NCBI GenBank assembly: GCA_020064725.1 | Contig: JAGTWJ010000010.1 | Location: 1,054,001 to 1,118,000 of the forward strand | DNA length: 64,000 nt | Direction: 5' to 3' | From: Drechslerella dactyloides | Lineage: Eukaryota > Ascomycota > Orbiliomycetes > Orbiliales > Orbiliaceae | Shown: piece after piece, positions 11,626-23,920 of the stretch | Position numbering within the stretch: the stretch's first letter is position 1 | Layout of the letters: each line of letters starts with the position of its first letter | Position numbers and translations under genes: made by a program | The notes under the pieces: generated by a model | The model's database searches: none | The model's input: the letters and a program-made list of their open reading frames with translations, nothing else | What the model was told of the DNA's origin: nothing

Positions 11626-14001
11626 TGAGCTCGTAAGTATGACAGGAGGGACCGTGAGGCCGCGCAGGGACCAACCCGAGGAGCAGAAGCGGATGTATGG
11701 GGCAAGGATGTACAGCTAATGCGGAAAACGAGGTGACGAGAGAGCTATCGCGGTGTCACAATCCGTGGCAAGGCCGGAGTTCTAGACAGCCGATGGGATT
11801 GACGGCCCAATGAGGAAGACAACTGTCCAATCTCGCAACCAACAAAAAACTGGTCTGCAAGCGGGATGCAATGGACCGGGTGATTGGTGTGGGCTATTGC
11901 CGTCCGCCGGGCTGAATTTTGGAACGCTGCTGCATGTGCGCTACAGCCAGCCAGCTTCTCCCGCCCGCTTATCAAACGGAAAGCTCTGGCAGGGCCGGCG
12001 GGTGTATAGGGCGAAATGAACCCGCGGGAAGCTGCTAGCCGGCGTCGCTCTTACACGGCTCGCGAAAGGATCCCCAAGCGATTATAGCACATGGGCGAAG
12101 GTGTCGAGTTCTGTGACGTCGCGTGAGAGGAGGATGGAGGCCGACTTGGGGCTGGGAGCCAGACCCCTGCTCGAGCAAAGGAGTGATACAGAATCGTACT
12201 TGTAGGCGGAACGGCAGAAGCACGCCAACGTAACAAGATTAATCGGAGGGAGGAATAAAAGAAATCACCTGCTTTGGGTGGAAGATCGGCCGGTTGGAAG
12301 CAGAGATATGATTGCTGCGTGTAAGCGGTCGAGGTGCATCGTTCGCCAGCTGTTAGCCGCCCTCTGCCTCTTTTCGCCGGGGCGAGCGATGAGTGTGTGA
12401 ACGGCCAAAGCGAATGAATGAGCGTACGAACGTATGTAGGTAGTATGTGAGCGTCCAACAGCGTACGGTGGAAGCGGGCTCGCCTTTGCCCAAAAGCTCG
12501 CTCGATGGAACCCCCACGAAGACCCCGCCCGGACGACGTCGAGACGAGGACGAAGACCTGATCCAGCGCTCGAGTGGCAGCCGGACTGTAGATACGGGCT
12601 CCTTCCTGCTGGCTGGCTGGCTGGGGGTGATTTTTCTGCGGCACTCGGTTGAGGTCGGTGTCTACGTGAATGCAATGCATCCATCCATCCCCTCTTTCCC
12701 AAAGGCCCCGAACGGACGGACAAACGAGCGAACGGACGACCGAGCGACCGAGCGAACACGAATGCTGCGAACAACTGCGCCCAGGCAGGGAAATGCCGCC
12801 TGCCCGATTCATCCAGATTCCTTCCGGACTCCTTTCGCTTTTCGTTGGAGGCAACACCGCACGTGCCGAGAGTTTGGGTGCGTCCTCCGCAGAGCCCAAG
12901 TCACCCAAGTCAAACCCATCAGTGCGGTTGAGGAAAGGACGGCCGTCTGTCTATCCTTGGCTAGCTGGATCGGTTAAGCGGTCCTGGGCCTTTGCAGCTG
13001 TGCTCGCAATGGGCAGCCGGATCAGAAGACCCATCGCTCCAGCGCTCGCGCTCGCCATGGACGAGATGGAGAGAATGGGAAAAAGAGAGCTAGTCGACCA
13101 GGAGCCGGGCTCGAGGAAACAAGAAGTAGAAATAATCAGCAACGGCCTGCAGACACGACCTGCGGTCCTTTTAAGCTTAAATCGAGGGCAGCAGCACCCA
13201 CGGACGACGGCGGGACGAGAGCTACATACATATACCGTACTAACGGCTTTGCCAGACTGCTGCCTGACGCCCGTCCCAACGGTTCGGCTGGCAGCATCGA
13301 ACCGCAGCGCTCTTTCGGGCGCAATGTGCCAGGCTTGGTGGGTGCTTGGAGCTGGGGATCGAGGACGCCTCCGATCCGCCCGGCCTTGGGAGACGCCGCC
13401 GACAGGCCTCGCAGGCCTCGCGTGGGGCCGTTCGTTTCTGTTCAGCGAGAGGAGAAGTGTGGCAGATGGGAGGGGGTTTGCCATTGGCCGGCCCGGAGGG
13501 ATTTGGGTGGTTTAAAGCGCGGTCGTTGGCTCCGTTTGCCTGCTTTTGGCCGCGCCGCCTGCCAGCAAATTCCGCGCCCTGCTGCAGGGCTCCAAATGCA
13601 AACCACAGCTCTCGCCCAAGATCCCGCCCCCGACAGCTAGTCGTAGCACTTAGCATTCGGCTATATTATGCACCGAAGCTTGGATCACTGCTGCCTAGTA
13701 TCGCCCGCCGCCGTTGTATTGGCTCGATCCGCTCCATGTGGGTACCTCGTGTGAAGCTCGAGCTTCGTTGCATCTTCTTCTTCGCCCGCCCTTCTCGAGC
13801 TCCCCGCCGGGTCAACGTCAACTTACATATTGCGTCTGATGTAGTGGCCAACCACGCCTGCAACCGCCAGTTCGCAGGTACCCAGCAGCAGTGCTAGCAG
13901 GCGGCCCGTCTTGGCTCTCCTGGATGTGTGATTCATGCACGGTCAGCCCGCGGTAGCTCGAAAAGAGGCCTGCATATGCGCATATGGCGTGAAGAATTGA
14001 A
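11626..14001. other. Divergent promoter region, 2.4 kb, with no supported gene
   Basis: This GC-rich spacer lies between the divergent starts of the 1315-aa protein gene and mitochondrial IleRS. Several long open frames overlap one another on both strands (12051-12908, 12670-13515, 12951-13484, 13346-13897). None shows a domain or splice structure, and their compositions (Arg/Ser/Pro/Ala) are what GC-rich non-coding DNA gives. A degenerate tetranucleotide repeat sits near 12712-12759. The spacer probably carries both promoters and long 5' leaders. Confidence 0.55.
12712..12759. repeat. Degenerate tetranucleotide repeat (ACGG/GAGC/GACC)
   Basis: About 48 nt with clear 4-nt periodicity, units such as GGAC, GAGC and GACC, follow an ATCC run at about 12680. 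This is an imperfect microsatellite in the divergent promoter. Confidence 0.55.
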
Positions 14002-17000
14002 ATGCTTCGTCGTCCCCTTATCCACGTCCCACGCCTGCGCAGCAGGAGATCCATCATGACGTCGACGACGCTCAGCGACAAGGTCAATCTGAAGGATACC
14101 TTGAAACTTCCCGTGACGACGTTTCCCATCCGAAGCGACCTGACGCCGGCCTCGGCGCGGGTTCTGCTGGAGAAATGCACCGACGATTTATATACCTGGC
14201 AGGTACGTCGATTTTTTACTCGGAGAGGGCAAGCAAGATATTGTAAACCACGATCTGACACGAGCCCCCGCACGGCGTAGTGGAATAACCACGCCGATAA
14301 GAAGCCGTTCGTCTTTCACGATGGCCCGCCGTTTGCGAATGGATCGCTGCATATCGGTTAGTCATAGATATCCAGCAGCGCCTCTTCTCGGCACGAGCCT
14401 TTTTCACAAATCTTATACCCAAATCTCGGACCAGGCCACGCGTTGAATAAAATCCTCAAGGACATCATCGTCCGCTACAACATCAAGCTGGGCAAAAGGG
14501 TATCTTACATCCCAGGATGGGATTGCCATGGCCTGCCTATCGAGCTCAAAGCTCTCCAAAACATCCGGGGAACAACCGAAGACGTCTCTGTTATGTCACC
14601 GGCAGATGCCGTCGAGAAGAGCAAGAATCTCAATGCTATCGAGATACGAGGGCTGGCTCGAGACCTCGCAGCCAACACCGTCGAGGCTCAAAAGGATGCA
14701 TTCAGAAGCTGGGGTGTCATTGGCGATTGGGAAAACGCCTACAGGACAATGGGTACGCTTTGAAAATAGCGCATCAAATATCAGGCGTGCCGCTAAGTAT
14801 TTGTGGCAGATTTGGAATACGAAGTCCGCCAGCTTCGTGTCTTTAACGAAATGATCAAGAAAGGTATTCGCAAGTTATATCAACAGATTTCTCGATTATC
14901 TTTGTTGCTGACCACCGGCTCGAAGGCTTGATATACCGACATTTCAAGCCTGTATATTGGTCTCCAAGTTCCAGAACTGCCCTTGCCGAAGCCGAACTAG
15001 AGTACAACGAAACTCATGTAAGCAAGGCGGCTACGATCAAATTCCCACTCGCGAGCCTTGGTTCCTATCTCTCCTCGCTGGCCGGCATCGACCAGAACGA
15101 TATAGGCGCGGCTATTTGGACGACGACACCCTGGTCCATTCCAGGAAACCGTGCTATCCTGATCCACCCGGACCTTGAGTACGTTGTCGTCAAATCAGCA
15201 AAGCATGGTCAACTCCTGGCAGGCAAGGAGCGGGTTGAGCACCTCCAGAAGCTCATGGATGAGGAGTTTGAAATTTTGATCGAAGGCATCTCCGGGAAAG
15301 CCCTCCTCGACGTGACATATCGGCATCCCTTACTACCGCAGGATGCGGCACCGCACCCAGTGCTTCCGGCAGATTACGTTACCTCTGACACCGGCACTGG
15401 ACTCGTCCATTGCGCGCCAGGCCATGGCATGGACGACTATCTCACTTGCCAGAAGCACAACATTGACCCATTTTCCCCGATTGACGACGAAGGGAAATAT
15501 ACCCCGGACGCATTGCCAACGTACGATCTCACTGGCTTAGCCGTACTTTCCGATGGGCAAAACAAACTGCTCGAGCTTCTTGAAGAGCATAATGTCTTGT
15601 TAGGCACCCAGCCCAAGTTCATCCACAAGTACCCCTACGACTGGCGGACAAAGCTCCCAATCATCCAGCGAGCCACGCCCCAATGGTTCGCAGGCGTAGA
15701 GATGATTAAGGATGACGCAATCGCAAACATCGACCAGGTCGAGTTTATCCCGGAACAAGGGAAGCACAGGCTACAGGGTTTCGTCGCCAGCCGCAACGAA
15801 TGGTGCATCTCCCGGCAACGTACCTGGGGTGTCCCAATCCCGGCTTTATACGAAGTCGAATCCGGAGACGCCTTGTTAACGGAGGAAAGCGTCGAGCACA
15901 TCATTTCCGTCATCGAAAAGAAAGGGACAGATGCATGGTGGTCGGACCCGGATTCCGAAGAATGGGTCGCTCCACAATATCGGAATAACAAGTACGTTCG
16001 GGGAACCGAAACGATGGACGTCTGGTTCGACAGCGGCACCAGCTGGACTCTGATCCGTGAGAAACTAGGCGAGCGAGCAGATGCACCTCTCGTAGACATC
16101 TACCTCGAAGGCTCGGACCAACATCGCGGCTGGTTTCAATCGTCGCTTCTCACATCAGTCGCTAGTACCGGCAAAACTCCGTTCGCGAAACTGGTAACTC
16201 ATGGCTTCATCCTCGATGAGAAGGGGAAGAAGATGTCAAAGTCGCTGGGCAACATCATCAGCCCGCAGGAAATCATCGACGGGTCCTACTGGTCCCGAGC
16301 CGGGCAGATGGCAAAGATCGCGCAGAAGCCCGCGAAGCCGAAGAAGCAAAAGGGCGAGACTTCAAAGACAGCACCGCAACCTCAAGCTAAGAAAGAGCAG
16401 AGCCCAGACGTAGATACCCTCAGACTATGGGTTGCAATGACGGACTTCACCACCGATGCCACCATTGGCGAGAAGGTGCTAAGGTTCGCGCAAGAGGCGC
16501 TCAGAAAATTCAGGATGACAGGTCGATTCCTACTCGGCAACTTGGGAGACTGGAACGGCAACAAAGTCGCATATGACGACCTTCTCAACATTGACAAGTA
16601 TGCTTTATATCGCCTTGGACAGCTGACCCGGACCTCAAAGACCGACTACGACCAATATGCCTTCAGCAAAGGTACAACAATCCACCCATTCTCTATCGCC
16701 TAACCATACAGTTTTCGTCTAGACAATACATGCTAATCAATGTTCGAAACCAGTCTTCCACTCGGTCAACGTTTTCAACAAGAACTTCCTCTCCGCCTTC
16801 TACCTTAACATCCTCAAAGACAGGCTCTACGTTGATGATGGCATCTCGCGCGCCTCCGCACAGACGACTCTCTTCTATATTCTCCAGCACTACCTCAACG
16901 CCCTCGCGCCGGTGATCCCGCTCCTCACAGAGGAGCTATGGAGCCACGCAACCCCGATGATCAAACAGAAGATGCAGCATCCACTACGCTCTCAATGGTG

Positions 17001-17513
17001 CGAACCGCCATCGGTATGGCACGAGGGGGAAGCGGAAGTGCTCGGCGAGAAGTTCCTGGAATTCGAAAACTGTGTGGAAGCCGTGAATCTCGCGGTGGAG
17101 GACGCGAGGACTGCTAAGAACCTACGCGCGAACCTCGAGGCAGACATCAATCTCATCATCCCCAGCGGCAGTCGCCCTGAAGAGTTTTTGAAGCAAATCC
17201 GTAAGGCCCCCATTCACACAGCCAACTGTCTTGTTCTGCCTTACTGACCATGTATATGTATGCAGAACCCGAGCTATCGGCAATACTATTGTGCTCGCGC
17301 GTCCACATCCTCACAAACCCGCCGACGGACCTCGACTCAGAATCCTGGTCACACTCCAAGCCTTTCAAGATGATGGACAAAGACTGCACGGTCATCACAG
17401 TCCCCGCAAAGGGGCAGAAGTGCCCGCGGTGCTGGATGTATACAGCCGTCAGCGAAGGAGAGCCGTGCGAGCGATGCGCGGGCGTGGTAGCGCGGTTTGC
17501 ATCAGGTTCATAG
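14002..17513 (+). CDS. ISM1: Isoleucyl-tRNA synthetase, mitochondrial
   Basis: The seven exons 14002-14202, 14281-14356, 14435-14752, 14810-14863, 14926-16671, 16754-17200 and 17266-17513 encode 1029 aa. Residues 1-20 are Arg-rich with no acidic residue, a mitochondrial presequence. The class-I signature HIGH is at 91-94, within PFANGSLHIGHALNK. The PGWDCHGLPIE block follows. The CP1 editing domain is present, with TTPWSIPGNRAILI. KMSKS is at 652-656. A Lys/Gln/Pro-rich insert after the KMSKS loop precedes the anticodon-binding helices. The C-terminal zinc knuckle (CPRCW and CERC) is intact. The enzyme charges mitochondrial tRNA-Ile with isoleucine and hydrolyses Val-tRNA-Ile. Intron 2 splits the glycine codon of HIGH. 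All introns are 57-82 nt. The bL36m gene lies convergently downstream, also a mitochondrial translation component. Confidence 0.96.
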
Positions 17514-17960
17514 ATAAAATACAGGCTACAAAACATATAGAGATATAGACGAGGTAAAGGATATCCGTCAGTAGACATGTTAGTACATGGTATATATAGT
17601 TTAAATCACTAATCTACGATGGTCTCGTAAGGCCATTCTCTACTTTCCACTCCGACGTATCTCCATCTACTAGCGTTTTTCTAGAATATGGTAGATCTAG
17701 AGAATTATCCCATTGCGGTGCACGGTGGACCACCCAGTGGATACTAAATATACATATATACAAAACCATCATCTGGATCCCGTACCGACCCCATACTAAG
17801 CATGCCGTCCGCCTGCCGTCCATCTAGCCCTAGCGACTGTACCACCGACAGCAACGTCGATGCATAGCCACACAAGCCACCCGTGAAGCCAACGTCTCCT
17901 CTCAACCCTGCTGACTTCTCGCCGTCTCGAATGCCACCGGTGTATCCTTTGTTCCCCCAT
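17514..17960. other. Convergent 3' spacer between IleRS and bL36m
   Basis: This 447-bp stretch is AT-rich, with ATATAT tracts that suit 3' processing signals. I see no gene or RNA in it. Confidence 0.6.
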
Positions 17961-18405
17961 CTATCCCTGCCGCTGCTTATGCTTCTGGTTCTTTGAGCAG
18001 ATAATGTAAAGATACCCCTTCCTCCGTACGCTCTGCATCAATTCCATATCAGCCATATGATTTTCCCATACGCCCTTATATCACATTGACTGCATGTATA
18101 TGGATTATACACACCTTGCACCCGGTACACATCTTCTTCACCGCGCTGCGGACCTTCATCCCCCTGACCTGCGCCACGGCCGACAGCGCCGTACCAGCAG
18201 ATTGTACCGTCGGCCGGACGACGGCGCCGGTGGTCATAGTTGCGGGTATCGCGGCCGGCAGACGAGATATGAATGCTGTCGGCGGGATTCTCGAGACGAT
18301 CCGAAGCGTTGATAGCGACGCCGATGTAGATGTAGATGTGGGTTTCGATGCGGCGAGCCGCGGGATGGTAGCCGGTAGCCGCCGGAGGGCGTGGAGCGAC
18401 AGCAT
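17961..18405 (-). CDS. RTC6: Mitochondrial ribosomal protein bL36m
   Basis: The exons 18115-18405 and 17961-18032, with an 82-nt intron in phase 0, give 120 aa. The last 38 residues are a bL36 domain beginning MKVRSAVKKMCTGCK and ending CSKNQKHKQRQG. The four zinc ligands of the family are C93, C96, C109 and H115. The first 80 residues are rich in Ser, Thr, Arg and Ala and poor in acidic residues, a mitochondrial targeting extension. The protein sits in the large mitoribosomal subunit near the peptidyl-transferase centre. The intron falls directly after the first CxxC, so an unspliced read loses half the zinc site. SAC1 lies 553 bp upstream on the same strand. Confidence 0.94.
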
Positions 18406-18957
18406 GACGGCGGTTTCGTGCGGTGCTGTCGCCGGCCTTTGTGGGTTGGTTATGGTGGGGTGTGACAGACTTGAGGTTGAATTTCGCGGTGGCGAGACTT
18501 TGCGGTTAGCTTTGTGTCACGTGAGATGGCGGTCCTCTCGTCAACCACCGGTGCGTTGAGTTCAGCATAATTCAGTCTGATGCTTAGTCTCGAGGCCAGG
18601 CTTGCCTGCATGCTTCAATCGAAGAACACCGATATTCGTGGTGAGCCGCGGCTCGTATATGATACGCGGAAAATCAAGGATTGATAGAGCATACCCAATG
18701 CACAACAGAGCCCCTTGGCTAACTCCAGAAGGTCTACGAGGCGGAGGGCCAAAAGTGATGACTACCCAAGAAACAATATTTACGATACCAGCACTCCATA
18801 AATCTAAAATAACTGCCAGAAGCGATGCGAAACAGCAGACAACAACCGAGTGCACAAAAAACAAGAGAACCTTGTCAGCATCGACAGAGAACGACCGGCA
18901 TAGCCTTCCGATACACCAACCACAAACATTATCCTACCGTCAAACGCCGCTGCCAGT
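18406..18957. other. Spacer between SAC1 stop and bL36m start
   Basis: This 552-bp spacer lies between tandem minus-strand genes. It contains the SAC1 3' region and the bL36m promoter. The only notable features are a short CAAGGCTTGC-like partial palindrome near 18600 and an A-rich stretch near 18850. No gene is seen. Confidence 0.55.
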
Positions 18958-21373
18958 CTACTCTATCCTCTTCTTTCCTTCTTCAAGATGCATCAGCCGG
19001 ATGCTGCTGGCACCCCGTTCGTGCCTCGCAACCCATTTACCGATCAACTTGTCCTTGGAAACCTTGCCCATCGCGTCGTTGTAGCCTTCGTTTGCCCAGG
19101 CGAGGTTATTCAGCTTCGGCCAGTTCACCTATGCCCATTCGTCGTCACCATTAGCCAGAGTCCTACATATGATGCCGTCTGTCATCTCGCACAAAGGTAT
19201 ATAGACTTACGTAAAGCATCCCATGGTTCTTGATGAAAATCGCCGCCCAAACAACAAGCAGCAGCGACAAGCCGATGAAGAACCGCAACGCGACTATCGT
19301 TGCCGGCTGAGGCGTCGTGAAGACTGCGATGAGGAAGAATATCAACGACCCAAGAAAGATGTACGGGACGCTTTGGATGAAGATCGGCCGCCGGTCGACA
19401 AACATCAGACTGGATGTTATCCCCGATGTCGCGGGCAGATACGTCCCCAGGAAGAGGTCGTAAGCATCTTGCCGCGGGCCATCCTGGAAGTTGTTCAGGT
19501 AATAACGGGTGAGAGAATTGATGCCGTCCGCGACCATGCCATTGGCAGTCCGCTTTCCGGTGCGGGTAAAGTCCGTCTTTAAGGCACCCGTCCCGGAATA
19601 CGCGCGGCTCACAACATCGGCGTTATCAGCCCAGACTACGCTGTTGCGTTAGCATAGGTCGTCACACCCGCTTGACTTGAAGGGATGCTTACCATTTCTG
19701 AAAAGGTATTCAAAGGCGCTGTGTTGCTCAATCTTCTCGCCTTCGTTCAGTACGCCGAGTTGAATAAGCTGTCTGCTTAGGGTCCACCTTGCCAACATGC
19801 TCTGAACGACATTCGTTCGGTCCAGACAGTCCATGCAATTCGATCGAACAACGGATGTCTGAGCATTCTTAACAGTAAGGCCGGCGGGGCCTTCCGTTGC
19901 GTGGAAGTACTTTTGCTGTTCCAGTGCATCGCCCAGCTGGTCCAGCAGAAGCAGAGCGCGGTGCCATTTGAGGTTGCGGCACTCATGGTGGAAGTCGAAA
20001 AAGATGTAGTGGACCCGATCGAGAATGCTCTGGTAATCTGTAGGCTCAATTGCGCGGAACTGTTCGTCGGACCGAAGGCTCGCTTTTTCTCCTTCGATCG
20101 GATTCGAGAGTATAGTCCGAATAACGTTTTCGTATGCCTCCTTCACATTCTTTTCCCGTCCAGTCTGGTTGACTAGATTGACGCAATAGTTGTCTCCGTA
20201 TAACCTGACCTGTTCTACGAAATGCTTGGTAGCCGCTGCTGCGGGGTCGATACTCCGAATCAGCAGCTTGGGTATGAATTTGAGATGATTGATTTCCGCC
20301 CAGAAGACGGGTACGCTGCCCCTCGTCTGAACATATGACATGATCTGGACCTGCTGCTTCTCCTGAGATGCGGTGGTCCTATCATACCCCGCCCCGACAC
20401 TCCCGGTTATGATTATTTGCTCGGTTTCGTTGAAATTTGATACATTGCCGTTCTCGTCTATGCCTCTCGAGAAGTACCTTGTCCCAGCCCTGAACCGGGA
20501 CCTTCTGGTGATGAGAATGAACGAGAGTGGTGTCGCCTTGATCGCAGTCGCCGTGATTGACATCATTCCAAAAATAACAGGTAGGATGTACGGGTTGACC
20601 TATGCGGTGTTAGATCATATTATACTCAAGCTCTTGAGGTCGAATTAACGTACTGCAGGGCTCGTGCTGCTGAGATCGATAAGATCGGACGATATATGGC
20701 GATTCCAGAAGAATCGCGTATCCGCCTAAACGCAATTAGCATCGCCCAACTACAGATCGATAACAGGACAGCATACCCTCTGCCATAGCCATAGATTCTG
20801 GTCAGCGTGGACTTGCCGCTGGAATGTGTTGGTGAGATCGAATGAGTACGAGAAGTACATGGGGCCGGTCCGTAAATGAGTGGTAAGGAGCTGCATGTAG
20901 GTATCCTCATCGGTGTCCTGGTTGCCATCAATCCGTTAGCATGTCCTGGGGGTCTGCGCATATAGCCTGATAGCGGGCAGGCAGGTGACCAACATGCAGC
21001 GGCTTCTCCCGCAAGGGAAGAAACTCTGTCGCCTGGATTTTGTACACCGGATGCTCCTTGATACGTCCAACTTGGGCGGCCTTCGTGATAACGATTATGT
21101 ACTTATCTGCCAGAACAGTATGCGTTTAGTCGTGGGAGCTTCAGCCAGCAAGAGCTTTGGGGACGAACCTAATCGCAGACGAATCATGCCAAGGATACCC
21201 GCGATGCTCGTAACTCGCTTTCCTCCAAGCATCGGCTTGTCGCTGAGCCAGATATGCCCCGACGGCCGGTCAACGACCAGCGTCGGCGCGGAAGGGTTCG
21301 ACGGAGAGGTAAAGGCATAGTAGGTAGCTGAAGCGTGGATGTTGATGTCGCGATAGGGGAATAGCGCCGCCAT
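18958..21373 (-). CDS. SAC1: Phosphoinositide phosphatase SAC1
   Basis: The seven exons 21169-21373, 20994-21106, 20777-20917, 20654-20725, 19693-20599, 19211-19635 and 18958-19128 encode 677 aa. The N-terminal SAC domain contains [13 protein letters not shown] and [11 protein letters not shown]. The catalytic CX5R loop reads CMDCLDRT, with the nucleophile at C432 and R438. Conserved blocks follow: [19 protein letters not shown] and TRTGKRT. Two hydrophobic helices near the C-terminus ([18 protein letters not shown] and [17 protein letters not shown]) are the ER/Golgi membrane anchor. Sac1 dephosphorylates mainly PI4P and controls lipid exchange at ER contact sites. The donor of exon 2 was set at GTTGGT rather than the next GT, because only that choice keeps the frame into [11 protein letters not shown]. 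Introns are 51-82 nt. Confidence 0.97.
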
Positions 21374-21998
21374 GGTGGGTGATATCTGGCCACGTATCGA
21401 CTATCCGCAGGCTGGGAGTGCGGGCACGTAGAACAGCAGACTTTCGCCGTGCGAGGTCTTACGTAGGTAGCGAGACTCGAGTTGATAGGAGAAAAGGATG
21501 CTCCAGCAGCAGGAGACGCCGGCGGAAGTGGGCGATCGAGATGGTGTGTTTTCTGGGGTCGCCGTGGTGGAGAGGACACGAAGAGAGGGTCGGTGAGCGA
21601 GAGTGGGATACGAACGAGATGCTGGTGCCTTAGTTCTGCATGCGGGTTGACGAAATTAAGCCACTCAGCCCAACTCGTAACTTGCCGCCAAGGCCCGAGC
21701 AAGGCACGAAATCCGAAACGAAGTCGACGGGTACCTGAAATTACACCGTCCGATTACACAAGCACGCCAAAGAACAGCTGTCCCTTGTCGCTGTCGCCCG
21801 CCGTTCGAGACGACGACTGCCCGGCGATTCGATTCCTCCTCCTCCGAGATAGACGACCAGCAGCTTGTTCAGCCAAGGCGTCCACCCACCGATACACTCG
21901 AATGAATCGCCAGCGTGTCTTGTCGAGGACCAGCTGAACGGATCGAGAACAGGCCAGCAGCAGCTGCGGGACAAGCCGCATTGGATATCGGACCGGGA
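21374..21998. promoter_or_regulatory. Divergent promoter shared by SAC1 and PIG-U
   Basis: Only 625 bp separate the start codons of two divergently transcribed endomembrane genes. No TATA box is obvious. The DNA is GC-rich, with several CGAGA/TCTCG motifs. A shared regulatory region is inferred from spacing. Confidence 0.5.
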
Positions 21999-23682
21999 AT
22001 GGATCGAAGGTGCATCCTCGTGATAGCAGCTGGCGTCCTGCTGAGGCTGGTCCTGTTCACCGCCTTCCCCTCATTGCCCACGACCCTTGCGCAGAGGGTA
22101 GAAGTATCGACGCCTGTTACGTCTTACAAACGCCGTGCGTCCTCACGCGTCCTGCGCACCATTCGAAGCTTGATGCTTACCAGCTGCAGTCCAGGAAGGC
22201 GTTTACCTGTATACACATGGCGTGTCGCCGTATGACGGCGGGGTCTTTCACCAGGTACGGCCAGAAAACCGGCGACTTGCCCATGATCCACGATCTCTGT
22301 TCTCCAATTAACGAGTCACGTTGCACAGGCCCCGCTGTTGCTCTCGCTCTTCTCGATTCTACCGTCCTCTGCGATCGTGACGAACATCCTCTACGTCCTT
22401 GCCGATCTATTCTCTGCTATTTCTCTCGTCAAGATCGCTTCATCTGGAGTAGCTACGGCCACACCACAGCATATCTCTCCCAGAAAGGGCAATAGCTGGC
22501 CTCCGTGGGCGACTGCTGCTGCGTAGGTTGTGTGTGTTAATTTGATTATGGTTAGCGAGACGATCTAACAGGTATGCATATAGGTTCCTATTCAATCCGT
22601 TCTCGATAGCGACGTGCATTGCGCGTCCCACAATCGTATTTACCAATTGCATTGTTCTGCATGCTATAGCTGCAGCGGTTCAAGGTAACATTTCCATAAC
22701 AGGAGCGTATGAGTAGCTTTCAGTCGCTAAAGCGAACCGCCATATAGGCCGCCGGGCACCTGCATTCGTCTCTCTCGCTATGGCCTCTTACCTCTCGCTG
22801 TATCCGATACTATTGTTTCCGTCGCTTCTGCTTCTCACGTACGATTGTTCCAGAGCAAATCCGAAGCCCTCGATTCAGGTATGCCTCAATATGACATTAT
22901 AATCACACAGCTTGTGCCCTGCTAAGTTTGGTTATCATTATAGGCATTTTCAGCGGTTACAACTGTACTTTTTAGCACGGTGCTTATCATCTACTTTAAG
23001 CTCTCGCATCTCCTCACGGGCTCGTGGGAATTCGTTGCATCCACATATGGCGTTCACCTGCTATTACCGGACCTTACCCCGAATGTCGGCTTGTGGTGGT
23101 ACTTCTTCATTGAAATGTTTGATAGCTTCCGAGCTTTTTTCTTGTGTCTCTTCCAGCTGCATCTCCTTATATACGTCCCTGGAATATGCCTACGGTTACG
23201 GTATGTGAGAACTCTGGTCTGCAATCAATATATGCCACTAACAGCCTTTCATCAGAAAACAACCCCTGTTCGCCTTGATAACTTTGGTTGGCATCAGTTC
23301 GATATTCAAATCCTATCCTGCGGTAGGCGACACGGGACTGTACCTCTCCCTTCTGGCGCTGTACAACCATATTTTCCCCAGTAGGTCTACCCTAAATACT
23401 CCTTTCAGCATGCGCCGCATTATCTAACTTCGATTTCTCGTAGCCATGAGGTACACATTCTTCCTTACAGCTGCGATCTTATATGCGACCTTCCTCGGCC
23501 CGGCGTTCTACTACCTATGGGTATACGCCGGCAGCGGAAATGCAAACTTCTTCTATGCCATCACCCTGGTATGGTCGATCGTGAACGCGCTTATCGTAGC
23601 GGATGCACTTTATGCCGTTCTTCGCGACGAGCATGAGACGGAACGTCCCGAGCTGATTGGGAAGGACGTGGTACAGATATAG
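21999..23682 (+). CDS. GAB1: GPI transamidase subunit PIG-U/Gab1
   Basis: The eight exons 21999-22134, 22190-22254, 22329-22522, 22572-22684, 22748-22878, 22944-23200, 23256-23380 and 23444-23682 encode 419 aa. This is the normal PIG-U length. The protein is almost entirely hydrophobic, with about nine to ten membrane segments. The luminal motif EGVYLYTHGVSPYDGGVFHQ and the family block WWYFFIEMFDSFRAFF are present. PIG-U (yeast Gab1/Cdc91) is a membrane subunit of the ER GPI-transamidase. It helps recognise the GPI lipid as the complex attaches it to secretory proteins. Introns are 49-74 nt, the shortest in the window. Exon 1 ends after an uncleaved-looking N-terminal signal anchor. The 3' end converges on NatD with 238 bp between stop codons. 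Confidence 0.96.
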
Positions 23683-23920
23683 CGATTTGAACGGCATAAC
23701 GGTAATAACAAAAGTTCGTTTTCGAAATTTGTATATAGAATCATATTACCATCATATACATAAGTACACATACCCGCTACTTGTCAGTGTATGGTAGAGC
23801 ATCAGCTAGTGTACATTCGTAATGCATCACACGTACGTGCACAAAAGCAGTCACGCCTGGCTTCGAGGCCACGGATCTACAATCCATCAAGCTTTCATCA
23901 AACTCCCTCGACACGCCACC

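Noticed and set aside
12051..13897. Four long overlapping open frames (up to 285 codons) on both strands between the 1315-aa protein gene and IleRS
   Set aside because: They overlap each other in different frames and have no domain, no splice-linked extension, and an Arg/Ser/Pro/Ala composition expected from GC-rich non-coding DNA.
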